A DNA stretch of 64,000 nt from Streptomyces albofaciens JCM 4342 (GCF_008634025.1 NZ_PDCM01000001.1:4372501-4436500), one strand, 5' to 3'. Shown: positions 42,155 through 50,622, numbered from the stretch's first letter. A program made the numbers and translations. Notes: generated by a model from the sequence alone, not told the origin.

Positions 42155-43167
42155 GAAAGTCTCTGATGGAGGTTGGCGGCGAGGACGGTCGCGTCGTCCC
42201 GGCTGCGGCGGTGGCCGTGCACAAGGGCCGTGGCCAGCAGCGGCGCGGGCAGACGCATGAGGAATGGGTCCGGGCTGTACGCCCAGCGGTGGTCGATGCC
42301 GTCGGTGTGCAGCAGGGCGGTGAAGTGCGGCTCCCACGGGATGTCGCGGGTCAGCGGCCGCGGCATCTCCAACCCCGCCACCCCGGGCTGGCCGGTCAGA
42401 CGGTGCTGGATGTCCCGCTGCGTCAGCGTCATGCACCGTACGTTGCCGATGCCGCAGTACTGGGCGCGCCCGGCGTGCAGCCGCAGCAGCCCGACGGCCG
42501 CGCCACGGCTGCGCCGCAGCGCGCGGTGGACGGTGGTCAGCAGCCCGGTCAGCGGCTGGTCGGGGGTCCTGGCGAAGGTGCGCAGCGCGATCTGCGCCGC
42601 CTCGGCCGCCTCCGGGCCGTGCCCGAGCCCGTCGACCACGATCGCGGTCAGGCCCTGCTCGGTCTCGGCCGCGGCGCAGGCGTCGCCGCTGACCTCCTCC
42701 CGCTGTGCGGGCACACAGACCGCGCCGACCGCCCGGCGCGCGTCCCCGGCGTCCTCGGGCGGCGTCAGCCGGGCACAGGCCACCGTGCCGTCCGGCTCCT
42801 GGGTGCGGACGGTGAAGCTGGTGGCTATGCGGTTGACGCCGCCCATTCCGGCGCCGAGCGTCTCGGTCGTCGTGTACCCGTCGGCCAGGCAGCGCCGGAG
42901 CTCCGGCATGCCCGGCCCACGGTCGGCGGCGATGATCTCCACTCCTCTCCCCACGGGCAGTTCCTGGACGTACAGCGCCCCGTCCACCGCGTGCTTGGCC
43001 AGGTTGCTGCCCAGTTCGGACGCGATGACCGCGGCCTGGTCGGGCAGCGCCCCCTGGAGCCCGCAGCGCTGCGCGACCGACCGCGCGGCCTGCGCGGCCA
43101 GGTGCACGGCGCTGTAGTGGTCGACGGGGATGTACGCCGACGGGTACGCGGCGGGGGGCAGGGTCAA
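42151..43167 (-). CDS. RsbT-like kinase fused to RsbX-like PP2C phosphatase
   Basis: A 338-residue two-domain protein. The N-terminal switch-kinase fold (about 15-135) has N-box AAVIASELGSNLAKHAVDGA, G1 IIAADRGPGMPELRRCLADG and G2 ETLGAGMGGVNRIATSF. The C-terminal RsbX-type phosphatase (about 150-335) has TAIVVDGLGHGPEAAEAAQI and ALLHTDGIDHRW, ending SRDDATVLAANLHQ. RsbX resets stressosomes by dephosphorylating RsbR and RsbS, so this fusion joins activator-like and reset functions. I use TTG at 43167, giving the TTGA overlap seen elsewhere in the operon; GTG at 43179 is possible. Confidence 0.82.
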   Translation of the reverse strand: MTLPPAAYPSAYIPVDHYSAVHLAAQAARSVAQRCGLQGALPDQAAVIASELGSNLAKHAVDGALYVQELPVGRGVEIIAADRGPGMPELRRCLADGYTTTETLGAGMGGVNRIATSFTVRTQEPDGTVACARLTPPEDAGDARRAVGAVCVPAQREEVSGDACAAAETEQGLTAIVVDGLGHGPEAAEAAQIALRTFARTPDQPLTGLLTTVHRALRRSRGAAVGLLRLHAGRAQYCGIGNVRCMTLTQRDIQHRLTGQPGVAGLEMPRPLTRDIPWEPHFTALLHTDGIDHRWAYSPDPFLMRLPAPLLATALVHGHRRSRDDATVLAANLHQRLS

Positions 43168-43652
43168 CGGTCGGCCCACCGGGTCGCGGTCACCGTCGTA
43201 CCGCCCCCCTCCCGGGTACGGATCTCGAACTCGTCCATCAGGCGCTGCGCGCCCCCCAGCCCGTGCCCGAGCCCCGCGCCGGTGGTGTACCCGTCGGTGA
43301 GGGCCGCGTCGATGTCGGCGATGCCCGGTCCGGCGTCGTCGACCGTCAGCCGCAGGCCCACCGCGCCGGGCCGGGTCGGGTACTCGATGCGTACCGTGCC
43401 GCCGCCGCCGTGGACGTAGGCGTTGCGGGCCAGCTCGCTGGCGGCCGTGACGACCCGGGTCTGGTCGACGATGCTGAAGCCCACCGCCAGGGTCGCGTCG
43501 CGCACCGCGTGCCGGATCGCGAGCAGGTCCTGTTCGCTGCGCACGGTCAGCACCGTCGGTTCCGCCGGGTCACCGGCCCGTTCCGGGCCCCCGCCGTCGA
43601 GGGTCGTGGTACCGGCGCCGCCGGTACCGCCGTATTCACCGGGTCCCTTCAT
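43164..43652 (-). CDS. rsbT: RsbT-like switch kinase
   Basis: A 162-residue HATPase_c kinase. N-box TAASELARNAYVHGGGGTVR (about 72-91), G1 LTVDDAGPGIADIDAALTDG, G2 TGAGLGHGLGGAQRLMDEF. RsbT phosphorylates RsbS and RsbR in the stressosome and, once free, activates an RsbU phosphatase. The first 30 residues are Gly-rich and variable. ATG at 43652 has AGGAGAGG upstream and overlaps the rsbS stop by 17 bases. The downstream fusion overlaps it by 4. Confidence 0.87.
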   Translation of the reverse strand: MKGPGEYGGTGGAGTTTLDGGGPERAGDPAEPTVLTVRSEQDLLAIRHAVRDATLAVGFSIVDQTRVVTAASELARNAYVHGGGGTVRIEYPTRPGAVGLRLTVDDAGPGIADIDAALTDGYTTGAGLGHGLGGAQRLMDEFEIRTREGGGTTVTATRWADR

Positions 43653-44046
43653 GCGGTACCTCTCCTGAGGAACGGGGACTCTGATGCCAGCCCAGGGCCG
43701 CCATGCCGTGTTCCGCGTTCAGGGCGGTCTCCACACCGGCCAGGCGCAGCCCCAGCTCGGCCAGGGTCATGGCCACCGGGGGCCGCATGCCCGCGACGAT
43801 CACCCGGGCGCCCAGCAGGCGCGCCATGGTGGTCAGCTCCATCAGGGTCCGCGCCACGAACGAGTCGATGATCTCCAGGCGCGAGATGTCGATGAGCACT
43901 CCGCGAGCCCGGTCGGCGGTGATGCGGGTGGTCAGCTCCTCGGTGAAGGCCACCACCGTGGCGTCGTCCAGCTCGTTGAGCAGCCCCGTGACCAGGACGT
44001 CGCCGAGCCTGAGGATGGGCACGCCAGGGGTGGGCCGGGCGTTCAC
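43636..44046 (-). CDS. rsbS: RsbS-like STAS protein
   Basis: A 136-residue single STAS domain: VPILRLGDVLVTGLLNELDD, ARGVLIDISRLEIIDSFVAR, TLMELTTMARLLGARVIVAG, MRPPVAMTLAELGLRLAGVE. The Ser in IIDSFVART aligns with the RsbS site phosphorylated by RsbT. RsbS is the core stressosome scaffold protein that holds RsbT until stress. GTG at 44046 with GGGAGA upstream overlaps the rsbR stop by 4 bases (GTGA). The C-terminal 20 residues extend past the STAS fold. Confidence 0.88.
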   Translation of the reverse strand: MNARPTPGVPILRLGDVLVTGLLNELDDATVVAFTEELTTRITADRARGVLIDISRLEIIDSFVARTLMELTTMARLLGARVIVAGMRPPVAMTLAELGLRLAGVETALNAEHGMAALGWHQSPRSSGEVPHEGTR

Positions 44047-44927
44047 GGGTTCTCCCGTACGCCGCTGGACGGCCGGTGCGCGCCCTCGTCGGTGAGCTTG
44101 ACGGCGGCGGCCAGCGCGTCGGCCAGGGTGGCGCGGGTCAGGATGGTGGACAGGTCGATGCCGAGCTGGGCGATGGTCTGCGCGATGGACGGCCGGATGC
44201 CGCTGATCACACAGTCCGCGCCCATGAGCCGGACCGCGTTGACGGTCTGCATCAGGTGCTGGGCGACCGCGGTGTCCACGGTCGGCACGCCGGTGATGTC
44301 GATGATGGCGACCAGGGCCTCGTGCTCCTGGATGGCCTCCAGCAGGTTCTCCATCACCACCTGCGTACGGGTGGTGTCGAGGGTGCCGATCAGGGGCACG
44401 GCCAGTACCTGCCGCCACAGCCGGACGACCGGGGTGGACACCTCAAGGAGCTGCCGGCTCTGCCGTCGGATGATCTCCTCGCGGCCCTCCACGTACGTCT
44501 CGAAGGACAGCGCGCCGGCCGCGTCCAGCAGCCGGTTGATCAGCACGGCGGCGCTGAACAGCTCCTGGGTGTCCCGGGTCTGCCGCTGTACCGCCTCCAG
44601 GAGTGCCTCCTTGAGCGAGAGGACGGCCAGCGACGTGATGGTCGGCATGGCGCCGGCCCGCGCCCGGCGCATGGAGAGATCGGTCACGGCCTGGCGCAGC
44701 GACCGGTCGGTGGCCACCACGCGGTTCGCCGGAAGGTCACTCTCCAGGCCCCGCAGGAGGGCGCCGAGCAAGGTGTCGGCCTCCTCGCGCAGTTCGCCCT
44801 CGCTGACTATGTCGCGCAGCTCTTCCTGGTCGAGCTGGAGTTGCACCCAGCGGTCGGAGACGGTGTCGGTTTCTGCGCGCAGCGCGCCGATGACACGCTC
44901 GCGTGCCGCGGCCTCGGTGGAACTCAA
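44043..44927 (-). CDS. rsbR: RsbR-like stressosome sensor
   Basis: A 294-residue protein. The N-terminal RsbR sensory domain (about 5-150) is all-helical: RVIGALRAETDTVSDRWVQL ... QELFSAAVLINRLLDAAGAL. The C-terminal STAS domain (about 165-285) has both phospho-threonine loops of RsbR: TGVPTVDTAVAQHLMQTVNA and SGIRPSIAQTIAQLGIDLST. No haem- or flavin-binding motif is obvious, so the signal is unknown. TTG at 44927 with AAAGGA at 7 bases. It is the first gene of the five-gene stressosome operon and diverges from the sigma gene. A GGGTAC box lies about 66 bases upstream. Confidence 0.88.
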   Translation of the reverse strand: MSSTEAAARERVIGALRAETDTVSDRWVQLQLDQEELRDIVSEGELREEADTLLGALLRGLESDLPANRVVATDRSLRQAVTDLSMRRARAGAMPTITSLAVLSLKEALLEAVQRQTRDTQELFSAAVLINRLLDAAGALSFETYVEGREEIIRRQSRQLLEVSTPVVRLWRQVLAVPLIGTLDTTRTQVVMENLLEAIQEHEALVAIIDITGVPTVDTAVAQHLMQTVNAVRLMGADCVISGIRPSIAQTIAQLGIDLSTILTRATLADALAAAVKLTDEGAHRPSSGVRENP

Positions 44928-44992
44928 CCCACGGTCCTTTCTTGGTGATTGACTGGAGCACAAGCGCGCATGATGTGCTGCTCGTGCGGTGC

Positions 44993-44998
44993 GTACCC
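44993..44998 (-). promoter_or_regulatory. Possible sigma-B-type -10 box (GGGTAC) for rsbR
   Basis: On the minus strand GGGTAC lies about 66 bases before the rsbR start. Streptomyces sigma-B-type promoters use GGGTAC/T at -10. The -35 region at the right distance is not a clean GNNT, so this is only suggestive. If real, the sigma factor encoded next door would control its own regulators. Confidence 0.35.
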
Positions 44999-45204
44999 AA
45001 CCGCACGCGATCTTCGATTGCCGTCCGGCAAATGTTACCGAGCGCGGGCGGGGGCCTGAAGGCCGGACCGCCGCGGCCGCCCGCCGGCCCCGCCCGGGCC
45101 GGTAGGCTCCCGGCCACACGAGAAACTGTTTCCCATTGGCAAGGGTTAAACACCTAAGGGTCGGGCAGGTGCACCTGACCGTACATACCGTGAAGGGTGA
45201 AGAC

Positions 45205-46086
45205 GTGACCATGCTTGCCGTACAAGGGTGTGCAGCGGGACCTCGGACGGCGGCGCCGGCGGGGCGGGCGCCCGAGCTGCCGCAGGTACGCGACGCGACC
45301 AAGGTGGCGCCCCGGGACGCCCGGGAACTGTCGAAGCTGTTCCTCACCCGGCTCGCCGCACTGGAAGAGGGGACGGCCGAGTACCAGTACGCGCGCAACA
45401 CCCTCATCGAGATGAATCTCTCACTGGTCCGCTTCGCCGCCTCCCGCTTCCGCGGCCGGGGCCAGGACCAGGGGCACTCCGAGGACATCATCCAGGTCGG
45501 CACGATCGGACTGATCAAGGCCATCGACCGGTTCGACCTGACCCGCGAGGTGGAGTTCTCCACCTTCGCCGTCCCGTACATCGTCGGCGAGATCAAGCGC
45601 TTCTTCCGCGACGCCACCTGGGCCGTGCACGTGCCCCGCCGGGTCCAGGAACTGCGCACCGAGCTGTCCCGGGCGGGCGAGCAGCTCTCCGCCGACCTGG
45701 GCCGCGAACCCACCGTGTCCGAGCTGGCCGCCCGTCTGGAGATCGGCGAGGACGAGGTCGTCGACGCGATCGCCGCCAGCAACGGCTACACGGCGGGTCC
45801 GCTGGAGACCCCCGGCGACGGCTCCGGCGCTGAAGGCGAGAGCCGCGCCATCGCCGATGTCATGGGCGGCGACGACCCCGGCATGGAACTGGTCGAGAAC
45901 CTCAACGCCCTCGCCCCGCTCCTGCACGAGCTGGACGACCGCCGGCGCCGCATCATCGAGATGCGCTTCGTCCAGGAGATGACGCAGGCGCAGATCGGCG
46001 CGGAGCTGGGCATCTCCCAGATGCACGTCTCGCGGCTGCTCTCCCGGACCCTGGAACACCTGCGGAAGGGACTGCTGGAGCAGTAG
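45205..46086 (+). CDS. SigB/SigF/SigG-family sigma factor
   Basis: A 293-residue group 3 sigma factor. Region 2: YARNTLIEMNLSLVRFAASR, DIIQVGTIGLIKAIDRFDLT and EFSTFAVPYIVGEIKRFFRD. Region 3: VPRRVQELRTELSRAGEQLS. Region 4: LDDRRRRIIEMRFVQEMTQA and ISQMHVSRLLSRTLEHLRKG. This is the stress/sporulation family held by RsbW-type anti-sigma factors. I use GTG at 45205 because AAGGG lies 7 bases before it; ATG at 45211 is the alternative. It diverges from rsbR. A RsbW-like kinase is at 40295, not immediately next to it. Confidence 0.9.
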   Translation: MTMLAVQGCAAGPRTAAPAGRAPELPQVRDATKVAPRDARELSKLFLTRLAALEEGTAEYQYARNTLIEMNLSLVRFAASRFRGRGQDQGHSEDIIQVGTIGLIKAIDRFDLTREVEFSTFAVPYIVGEIKRFFRDATWAVHVPRRVQELRTELSRAGEQLSADLGREPTVSELAARLEIGEDEVVDAIAASNGYTAGPLETPGDGSGAEGESRAIADVMGGDDPGMELVENLNALAPLLHELDDRRRRIIEMRFVQEMTQAQIGAELGISQMHVSRLLSRTLEHLRKGLLEQ

Positions 46087-46410
46087 CCGTACGGTGCGAA
46101 AGCCCCCGGGAACGGCCCCCATCGTCCCCGTACGGCACTGCGGTCCTTCACCTGTCCGCCCGGACCCCGCGCGGACAGGATGAGGCCCCACCGGCAGTTC
46201 GGCGCCGCGGGAGCCGGGCTCAGTCGGCCGGCTTCAAGGAGTTGCTTTTCTCGGCTTTGCCCCGGCCGCTCCACGGCAGTGAACGAGCCGGGAATTCCCC
46301 GCCGAGACGGATGGAAGCCAGGCGGATAGACTGATTCCAGGCACTTGTAGGAAAGTGCGAAGGACGCCCGCCGTCGGCCCGCACCTTCCTGATGAAGGCG
46401 TGTGGTTTTC
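46087..46410. other. Intergenic, asnB promoter region
   Basis: About 320 bases between the sigma gene and asnB. No gene. A TAGACT at about 46326 could be a -10 box, but no matching -35 is evident. GAAGGCG, about 10 bases before the ATG, is a weak ribosome site. Confidence 0.35.
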
Positions 46411-48270
46411 ATGTGCGGTCTGGCCGGATGGGTGAGTTTCGCGCGCGACCTCACCGCGTATAGGGATACCGCGCGGGCGATGACCGAAACCATGGTCTGC
46501 CGTGGCCCCGACGCCGGGGGAGTGTGGGTGTCGGAGCACGCACTGCTGGGCCACCGCAGGCTGGCGATCATCGATATCGAAGGCGGCCGCCAGCCGATGA
46601 CCGCGGCGGGCGACGGCGATTCCGGGGAATCGCCGGTCATCACCTACACCGGCGAGGTCTACAACTTCCGTGAATTGCGCGAGGAGTTGCGTGCGCGCGG
46701 GCACGCCTTCCGGACGTCCAGCGACACGGAAGTCGTGCTCCGCGCCTACCTGGAATGGGGAGAGGATTTCCCCGAGCGCCTGAACGGCATCTACGCCTTC
46801 GCGCTGTGGGACCCGCGTTCCGAAGAACTCCTGCTGGTCCGCGACCGCATGGGCGTCAAACCCCTCTATTACCGGCCGACCGCCGACGGCGTGCTCTTCG
46901 GCTCCGAGCCGAAGGCGATCCTCGCCCACGACGAGGCCGAGGCGGCCGTGGACGCGGAAGGGCTGCGCGAGATCTTCAGCATCGTCAAAACGCCGGGCCA
47001 CGGCGTGTTCAGCGGTATGTACGAGGTACTGCCCGGGACCGTACGGAAATTCACCCGGGACGGAAGCGGCGTACGCCCCTACTGGGAGCTGACGGCCCGT
47101 CCGCACACCGACGACCTCGACACCACCGTGGCCACCGTCCGCTCACTCCTGGAGGACACCGTCGAGCGCCAGCTCGTCGCCGACGTCACCGTGGGCACCC
47201 TGCTCTCCGGCGGTCTGGACTCCAGCGCGGTCACCGCGCTCGCCGCCGCGTCCCGCGCCCGGCGCGGCGTGCCGGAACCGGTCCGCGCGTTCTCCGTCGA
47301 CTTCACCGGCCACCAGGAGCGCTTCCGTTCCAACGTGCAGTGGGAGGACCCGGACACCCCCTTCGCGATCGAGGTGGCCACCCACGTCGGCGCCGAGCAC
47401 ATCATCGTGGAGCTGGACAACGAGGACATCCTCGACCCGAAGGTCCGCGACGCCGTACTGCGCGCCCAGGACCTGCCGGTGTCCACCGGCGACATGGAGT
47501 ACTCCCTGTTCCTGCTCTGCCGGGCGCTCAAGGAGCGCATGACGGTGGCGCTGTCCGGCGAGGCGTCGGACGAGCTCTTCGGCGGCTACACCTGGTTCCA
47601 CGACCCGGAGGCCGTCGGCCTCGACAGCTTCCCCTGGCACCACCCGTTCGAGAAGGCGGGCGGCATCGGCGCGCTGCGCGAACTGGGCCTGTGGGACGCG
47701 CTGGACCTCACCGCGTACATCGAGCGCCGCTACGCCGAGGCCATGGCCGAGGTGCCGCGGCTGCCCGGCGAGAGCGGGCACGAGGCCCGGATGCGCGAGA
47801 TCACCTACCTCAACCTCACCCGCTGGGAGAACTTCCTCCTGGACCGCAAGGACCGCATCAGCATGGCGGTCAGCCTGGAGGTCCGGGTCCCCTTCACCGA
47901 CCACCGCCTGGTGGAGTACGTCTACAACACCCCGTGGGCCATGAAGAACTTCGACGGCCGGGAGAAGAGCCTGCTGCGCGCCGCGATGCGCGGCCTGCTC
48001 CCGGACCCGGTCCTCGACCGCAAGAAGAGCCCCTACCCCTCCACCCAGGACCTCGCCTACGAGCACGCCCTGCGCCGCAAGGTCGCGGACCTCCTCACCC
48101 CGGACGCGCCGGTGCTGCGCCTGGTGAGCGCGGACGGCGTCCGCCGGCTCCTGGCCCGGCCGGAGGGCGCGTACGGGGTCGGCGGCCCGTGGAGCGCCCG
48201 CGCCGTCCTGGAACGGCTCGTCGAGTTCGACACGTGGGTGCGGGAGTACGGCGTACGGGTCGCGTACTGA
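46411..48270 (+). CDS. asnB: Asparagine synthase (glutamine-hydrolysing)
   Basis: A 619-residue AsnB. The ATG at 46411 is chosen because it puts the nucleophile Cys at position 2 (MCGLAGWVSF). The glutaminase domain continues with MVCRGPDAGGVW, LGHRRLAIIDIEGGRQPMT and TYTGEVYNFRELR. The synthetase domain has the PP-loop LLSGGLDSSAVTALAA (about 265), MTVALSGEASDELFGGYTWF and RKDRISMAVSLEVRVPFTDH. It makes asparagine from aspartate, glutamine and ATP, or amidates another acid. It is a single gene followed by a strong hairpin. Confidence 0.92.
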   Translation: MCGLAGWVSFARDLTAYRDTARAMTETMVCRGPDAGGVWVSEHALLGHRRLAIIDIEGGRQPMTAAGDGDSGESPVITYTGEVYNFRELREELRARGHAFRTSSDTEVVLRAYLEWGEDFPERLNGIYAFALWDPRSEELLLVRDRMGVKPLYYRPTADGVLFGSEPKAILAHDEAEAAVDAEGLREIFSIVKTPGHGVFSGMYEVLPGTVRKFTRDGSGVRPYWELTARPHTDDLDTTVATVRSLLEDTVERQLVADVTVGTLLSGGLDSSAVTALAAASRARRGVPEPVRAFSVDFTGHQERFRSNVQWEDPDTPFAIEVATHVGAEHIIVELDNEDILDPKVRDAVLRAQDLPVSTGDMEYSLFLLCRALKERMTVALSGEASDELFGGYTWFHDPEAVGLDSFPWHHPFEKAGGIGALRELGLWDALDLTAYIERRYAEAMAEVPRLPGESGHEARMREITYLNLTRWENFLLDRKDRISMAVSLEVRVPFTDHRLVEYVYNTPWAMKNFDGREKSLLRAAMRGLLPDPVLDRKKSPYPSTQDLAYEHALRRKVADLLTPDAPVLRLVSADGVRRLLARPEGAYGVGGPWSARAVLERLVEFDTWVREYGVRVAY

Positions 48271-48325
48271 GGGCCCCGTCCGGGCACGGACCCGGCGGAG
48301 AGCCGGTCCGGCACCGGACGGCCCC
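48271..48325. terminator. Bidirectional hairpin after asnB
   Basis: Long imperfect stem starting one base after the asnB stop: GGGCCCCGTCCGG on the left pairs with CCGGACGGCCCC on the right, with a further inner stem. It lies between convergent asnB and the exporter gene and can serve both. Confidence 0.65.
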
Positions 48326-48337
48326 CGGGCGCGGGCG

Positions 48338-49579
48338 TCACGGCACCGGCCCCTGCGGCTTCGCGGTGCGGTCGCCCGTACGTGTGACGTTTATCCGGCC
48401 CCGGAGCCGGTCCACCAGCCGGTACTTCTCGCGCTGCTCACGCGACTCCCGGTCCAGCTCCTCGATCAGCCGCTGGGAGCGCTTCTCCACGTCCAGCTCG
48501 TCCAGGATGCGGTCGATCTCGGCCAGCAGCGCGCCGTGCAACTGCCACTGGCGCGGATGCTCCCGCACCCCGTCGAGCAGCAGGTGCGCGACCACGTCGC
48601 GGCTGGCGCGGCTGCGGGCGAGTTCCCCCGCGAGCCGCTCCTCGGCCTCCTCGGCGTTGGCGCCGACCTGCGTGGTGATCAGTACGGCGAAGCTCTCCAC
48701 CGCGCTGGCCATGTGGTCGAACACGTCGTGCAGGGCGGTGGCGATGTGCGGCGCGAACAGATGCTCCTCCGTCCGCGCCTTGGCCAGGTCCGTCAGCGTG
48801 CGGCACAGCGTACGGAGCACCACCGCGGAGATCTCCAGGGTGTCCAGGCCGGTGCGCAGCACGACGCGGTAGAGCGTGCCCTCCTTGACCCGGGGGTTGA
48901 GCCGCAGACTGTCCTCCGCCTGCCGGAGCGCGGCGTCGACCTGCACGATGTCGTGGTCCAGGCGGCGCGCCTCGTGCAGCCGGGCCGCGGCCTCGGAGAC
49001 GGGGGTGTGCCCGCCCACCTCGTCCCCGAGGCACACGAGCAGCCGCCGCATCCGGCCCGCCAGGTCCTCGATGGCCGCACTGGCGGGCTGCACCCACACC
49101 GGCGGGACGAACAGGATGTTGAAGAGCAGCCCGACGACGGCACCGATCAGCGTCTCCAGCACCCGGTCCCAGGCGGTCTCGGCCACCCGGGTCACGCCCA
49201 GCACCAGCATCGCGCTGATCGCCACTTCCGGTACGAACTCACCGGCCCGCACGAAGCGGCCGATCACCAGCGAAGCGAGGATGATCAGGCCCAGGCTCCA
49301 CCAGGTCAGCCCCACCAGCGCGCTGAACCCGATGGCGATCAGCACGCCCACGACCACCGCGTTGACCCGGCGCATCCCGGTGGTGAGCGTCGCGTAGAGC
49401 GTGACCTGGACGACCAGCAGCGCGGTGAGCGGCGCGGTCAGCGGCGCCGGCTCGCTGCTCAGTACCAGGGCGACGACGTACGAGAGCACGGCGGCCACGG
49501 TCGAGCGGACGGTCTGGACGACCACCGGCTCCCGGCGCCGCCGGACGAGATCCAGCAGAGGGTCGGTAACTTCAGCCAC
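48338..49579 (-). CDS. Aromatic acid exporter (ArAE/FUSC) family protein
   Basis: A 413-residue inner membrane protein. Five to six membrane segments fill about residues 25-180 (VRSTVAAVLSYVVALVLSSE, APLTALLVVQVTLYATLTTG, VVVGVLIAIGFSALVGLTWW, VLETLIGAVVGLLFNILFVP). A long helical cytoplasmic domain follows (about 190-390). This is the half-size ArAE/FUSC layout linked to efflux of aromatic acids. GTG at 49579 preceded by GAGGGGG; an upstream GTG at 49633 would add 18 residues. The acetoacetate-decarboxylase-like gene lies 75 bases upstream on the same strand. Confidence 0.82.
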   Translation of the reverse strand: MAEVTDPLLDLVRRRREPVVVQTVRSTVAAVLSYVVALVLSSEPAPLTAPLTALLVVQVTLYATLTTGMRRVNAVVVGVLIAIGFSALVGLTWWSLGLIILASLVIGRFVRAGEFVPEVAISAMLVLGVTRVAETAWDRVLETLIGAVVGLLFNILFVPPVWVQPASAAIEDLAGRMRRLLVCLGDEVGGHTPVSEAAARLHEARRLDHDIVQVDAALRQAEDSLRLNPRVKEGTLYRVVLRTGLDTLEISAVVLRTLCRTLTDLAKARTEEHLFAPHIATALHDVFDHMASAVESFAVLITTQVGANAEEAEERLAGELARSRASRDVVAHLLLDGVREHPRQWQLHGALLAEIDRILDELDVEKRSQRLIEELDRESREQREKYRLVDRLRGRINVTRTGDRTAKPQGPVP

Positions 49580-49654
49580 GTTTGGCTTGTTCCCCCTCTT
49601 GCGCACCACAGGCACCAGCGAGCGCCCGATCACCGATCTGCTCGTGACGGTACG

Positions 49655-50305
49655 TCAGGTGGCGGCCGGAGCCGGGTGGAGCGCCGGTGCGGGCATGAAC
49701 ATGTCGAACGAGGTGGCGGCGAAGCGGATACGGGCGTCGGCGCGGCGGAGCGCGGGCAGCCGCGGCGACCATCCGGCCACCCGCAGGGAGGCGGCCGCGG
49801 GCCGGGCGCTGAACCGTGCGGTGGCGACCGTCCGCACCCCGTCGAGGGAGCCGAAACCGGTCATCGGCAGCGGGAGGCGGGGCAGCGGCGGGCGCTGCGT
49901 CGCCACGTCCAGTACGGCGACCGGCCCTTCGCCGTCCGTGACGCGGACGCGTGAGCCGTCCCAGCGGAACCCGGCCAGTCGCTTCGGCACGCCCCAGATA
50001 CGGCGGCCGCCCCACAGCGACCGCTCGTCGTCCACCCAGATCCACTGGATATACAGGCCGGGCCGCCGGCCGCGGCGCACGGGCGTACCGACGATCAGCT
50101 CGTCGTAGCGGAGGGTTCCCGCGCGGTACCGGATGAGGAAGACGGCCAGGGTCCGCGGCAGCAGGCGCGAGAGATCCGGAGGAGGGGCCGGCACCGACTC
50201 CGCGGGGAACAGACCGCCCCACAGGTGGCCCCGCAGTTGCCAGGGCGGGGGCGGGTACGGGCCCGGCACCTGGCCGGTGCCGGGTGTGTCTTCCGGCGTG
50301 TCCAC
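49655..50305 (-). CDS. Acetoacetate decarboxylase family protein
   Basis: A 216-residue protein with the ADC fold: HLWGGLFPAESVPAPPPDLS, LIRYRAGTLRYDELIVGTPV, YIQWIWVDDERSLWGGRRIW followed by GVPKRLAGFRW. The Lys in GVPKRLA matches the family's Schiff-base position. Many actinobacterial members are not true decarboxylases and bind other small keto compounds. GTG at 50305 with AAGGAG at 6 bases. It is probably cotranscribed with the exporter gene downstream. A duplicated 24-bp element lies in its 5' flank. Confidence 0.75.
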   Translation of the reverse strand: MDTPEDTPGTGQVPGPYPPPPWQLRGHLWGGLFPAESVPAPPPDLSRLLPRTLAVFLIRYRAGTLRYDELIVGTPVRRGRRPGLYIQWIWVDDERSLWGGRRIWGVPKRLAGFRWDGSRVRVTDGEGPVAVLDVATQRPPLPRLPLPMTGFGSLDGVRTVATARFSARPAAASLRVAGWSPRLPALRRADARIRFAATSFDMFMPAPALHPAPAAT

Positions 50306-50322
50306 CGGGGCTCCTTCCCGCG

Positions 50323-50378
50323 CCGGACCGTACCGTGCGCCTGCCGCCGGACCGTACCGTGCGCCTGCCGCCGGACCG
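50323..50378. repeat. 24-bp direct duplication upstream of the ADC-like gene
   Basis: Two identical 24-bp units (50323-50346 and 50347-50370), each starting CCGGACCGTACC, and a partial third. It covers the region where the promoter of the ADC-like gene would lie, so it may duplicate a binding site. Confidence 0.8.
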
Positions 50379-50460
50379 GACCGCCCGCCCGCCCGCCCGC
50401 GAGTACCCCCGTGCGTCGCCGCCCACGCGGCCCACACGGACCATCTGGAGCCGGCCGGCC

Positions 50461-50622
50461 TCAGGTCTTGTCCTGCTCCGCCTCCTCCTCGCGTTCGCCC
50501 TCCGCCTGGGAAGGGGTGGAGCGGGGCGTGTCCTCGCGGCCACGGGAGGCGCCTTGCCGGCCCGTGGCCTCCGGGTCGTCGTCCCGTTCGCCTTCCGCCT
50601 GTGACGGTGTCTGATCGCTCAT
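50461..50622 (-). CDS. 53-residue hydrophilic repeat peptide
   Basis: A 53-residue acidic protein that contains the nonapeptide TPSQAEGER twice (residues 5-13 and 37-45), separated by a Gly/Arg/Asp-rich stretch. It ends EEEAEQDKT. ATG at 50622 has TTGGAGG at 8 bases, a convincing ribosome site. It is likely disordered. I have a vague memory of similar short Streptomyces proteins but no function. Confidence 0.65.
   Translation of the reverse strand: MSDQTPSQAEGERDDDPEATGRQGASRGREDTPRSTPSQAEGEREEEAEQDKT

Noticed and set aside
45127..45150. Sigma-B-type promoter GTTTCC ... GGGTTA upstream of the sigma gene
   Set aside because: The spacing is about 9 bases, too short for the 14-16 needed, and the -10 is imperfect.
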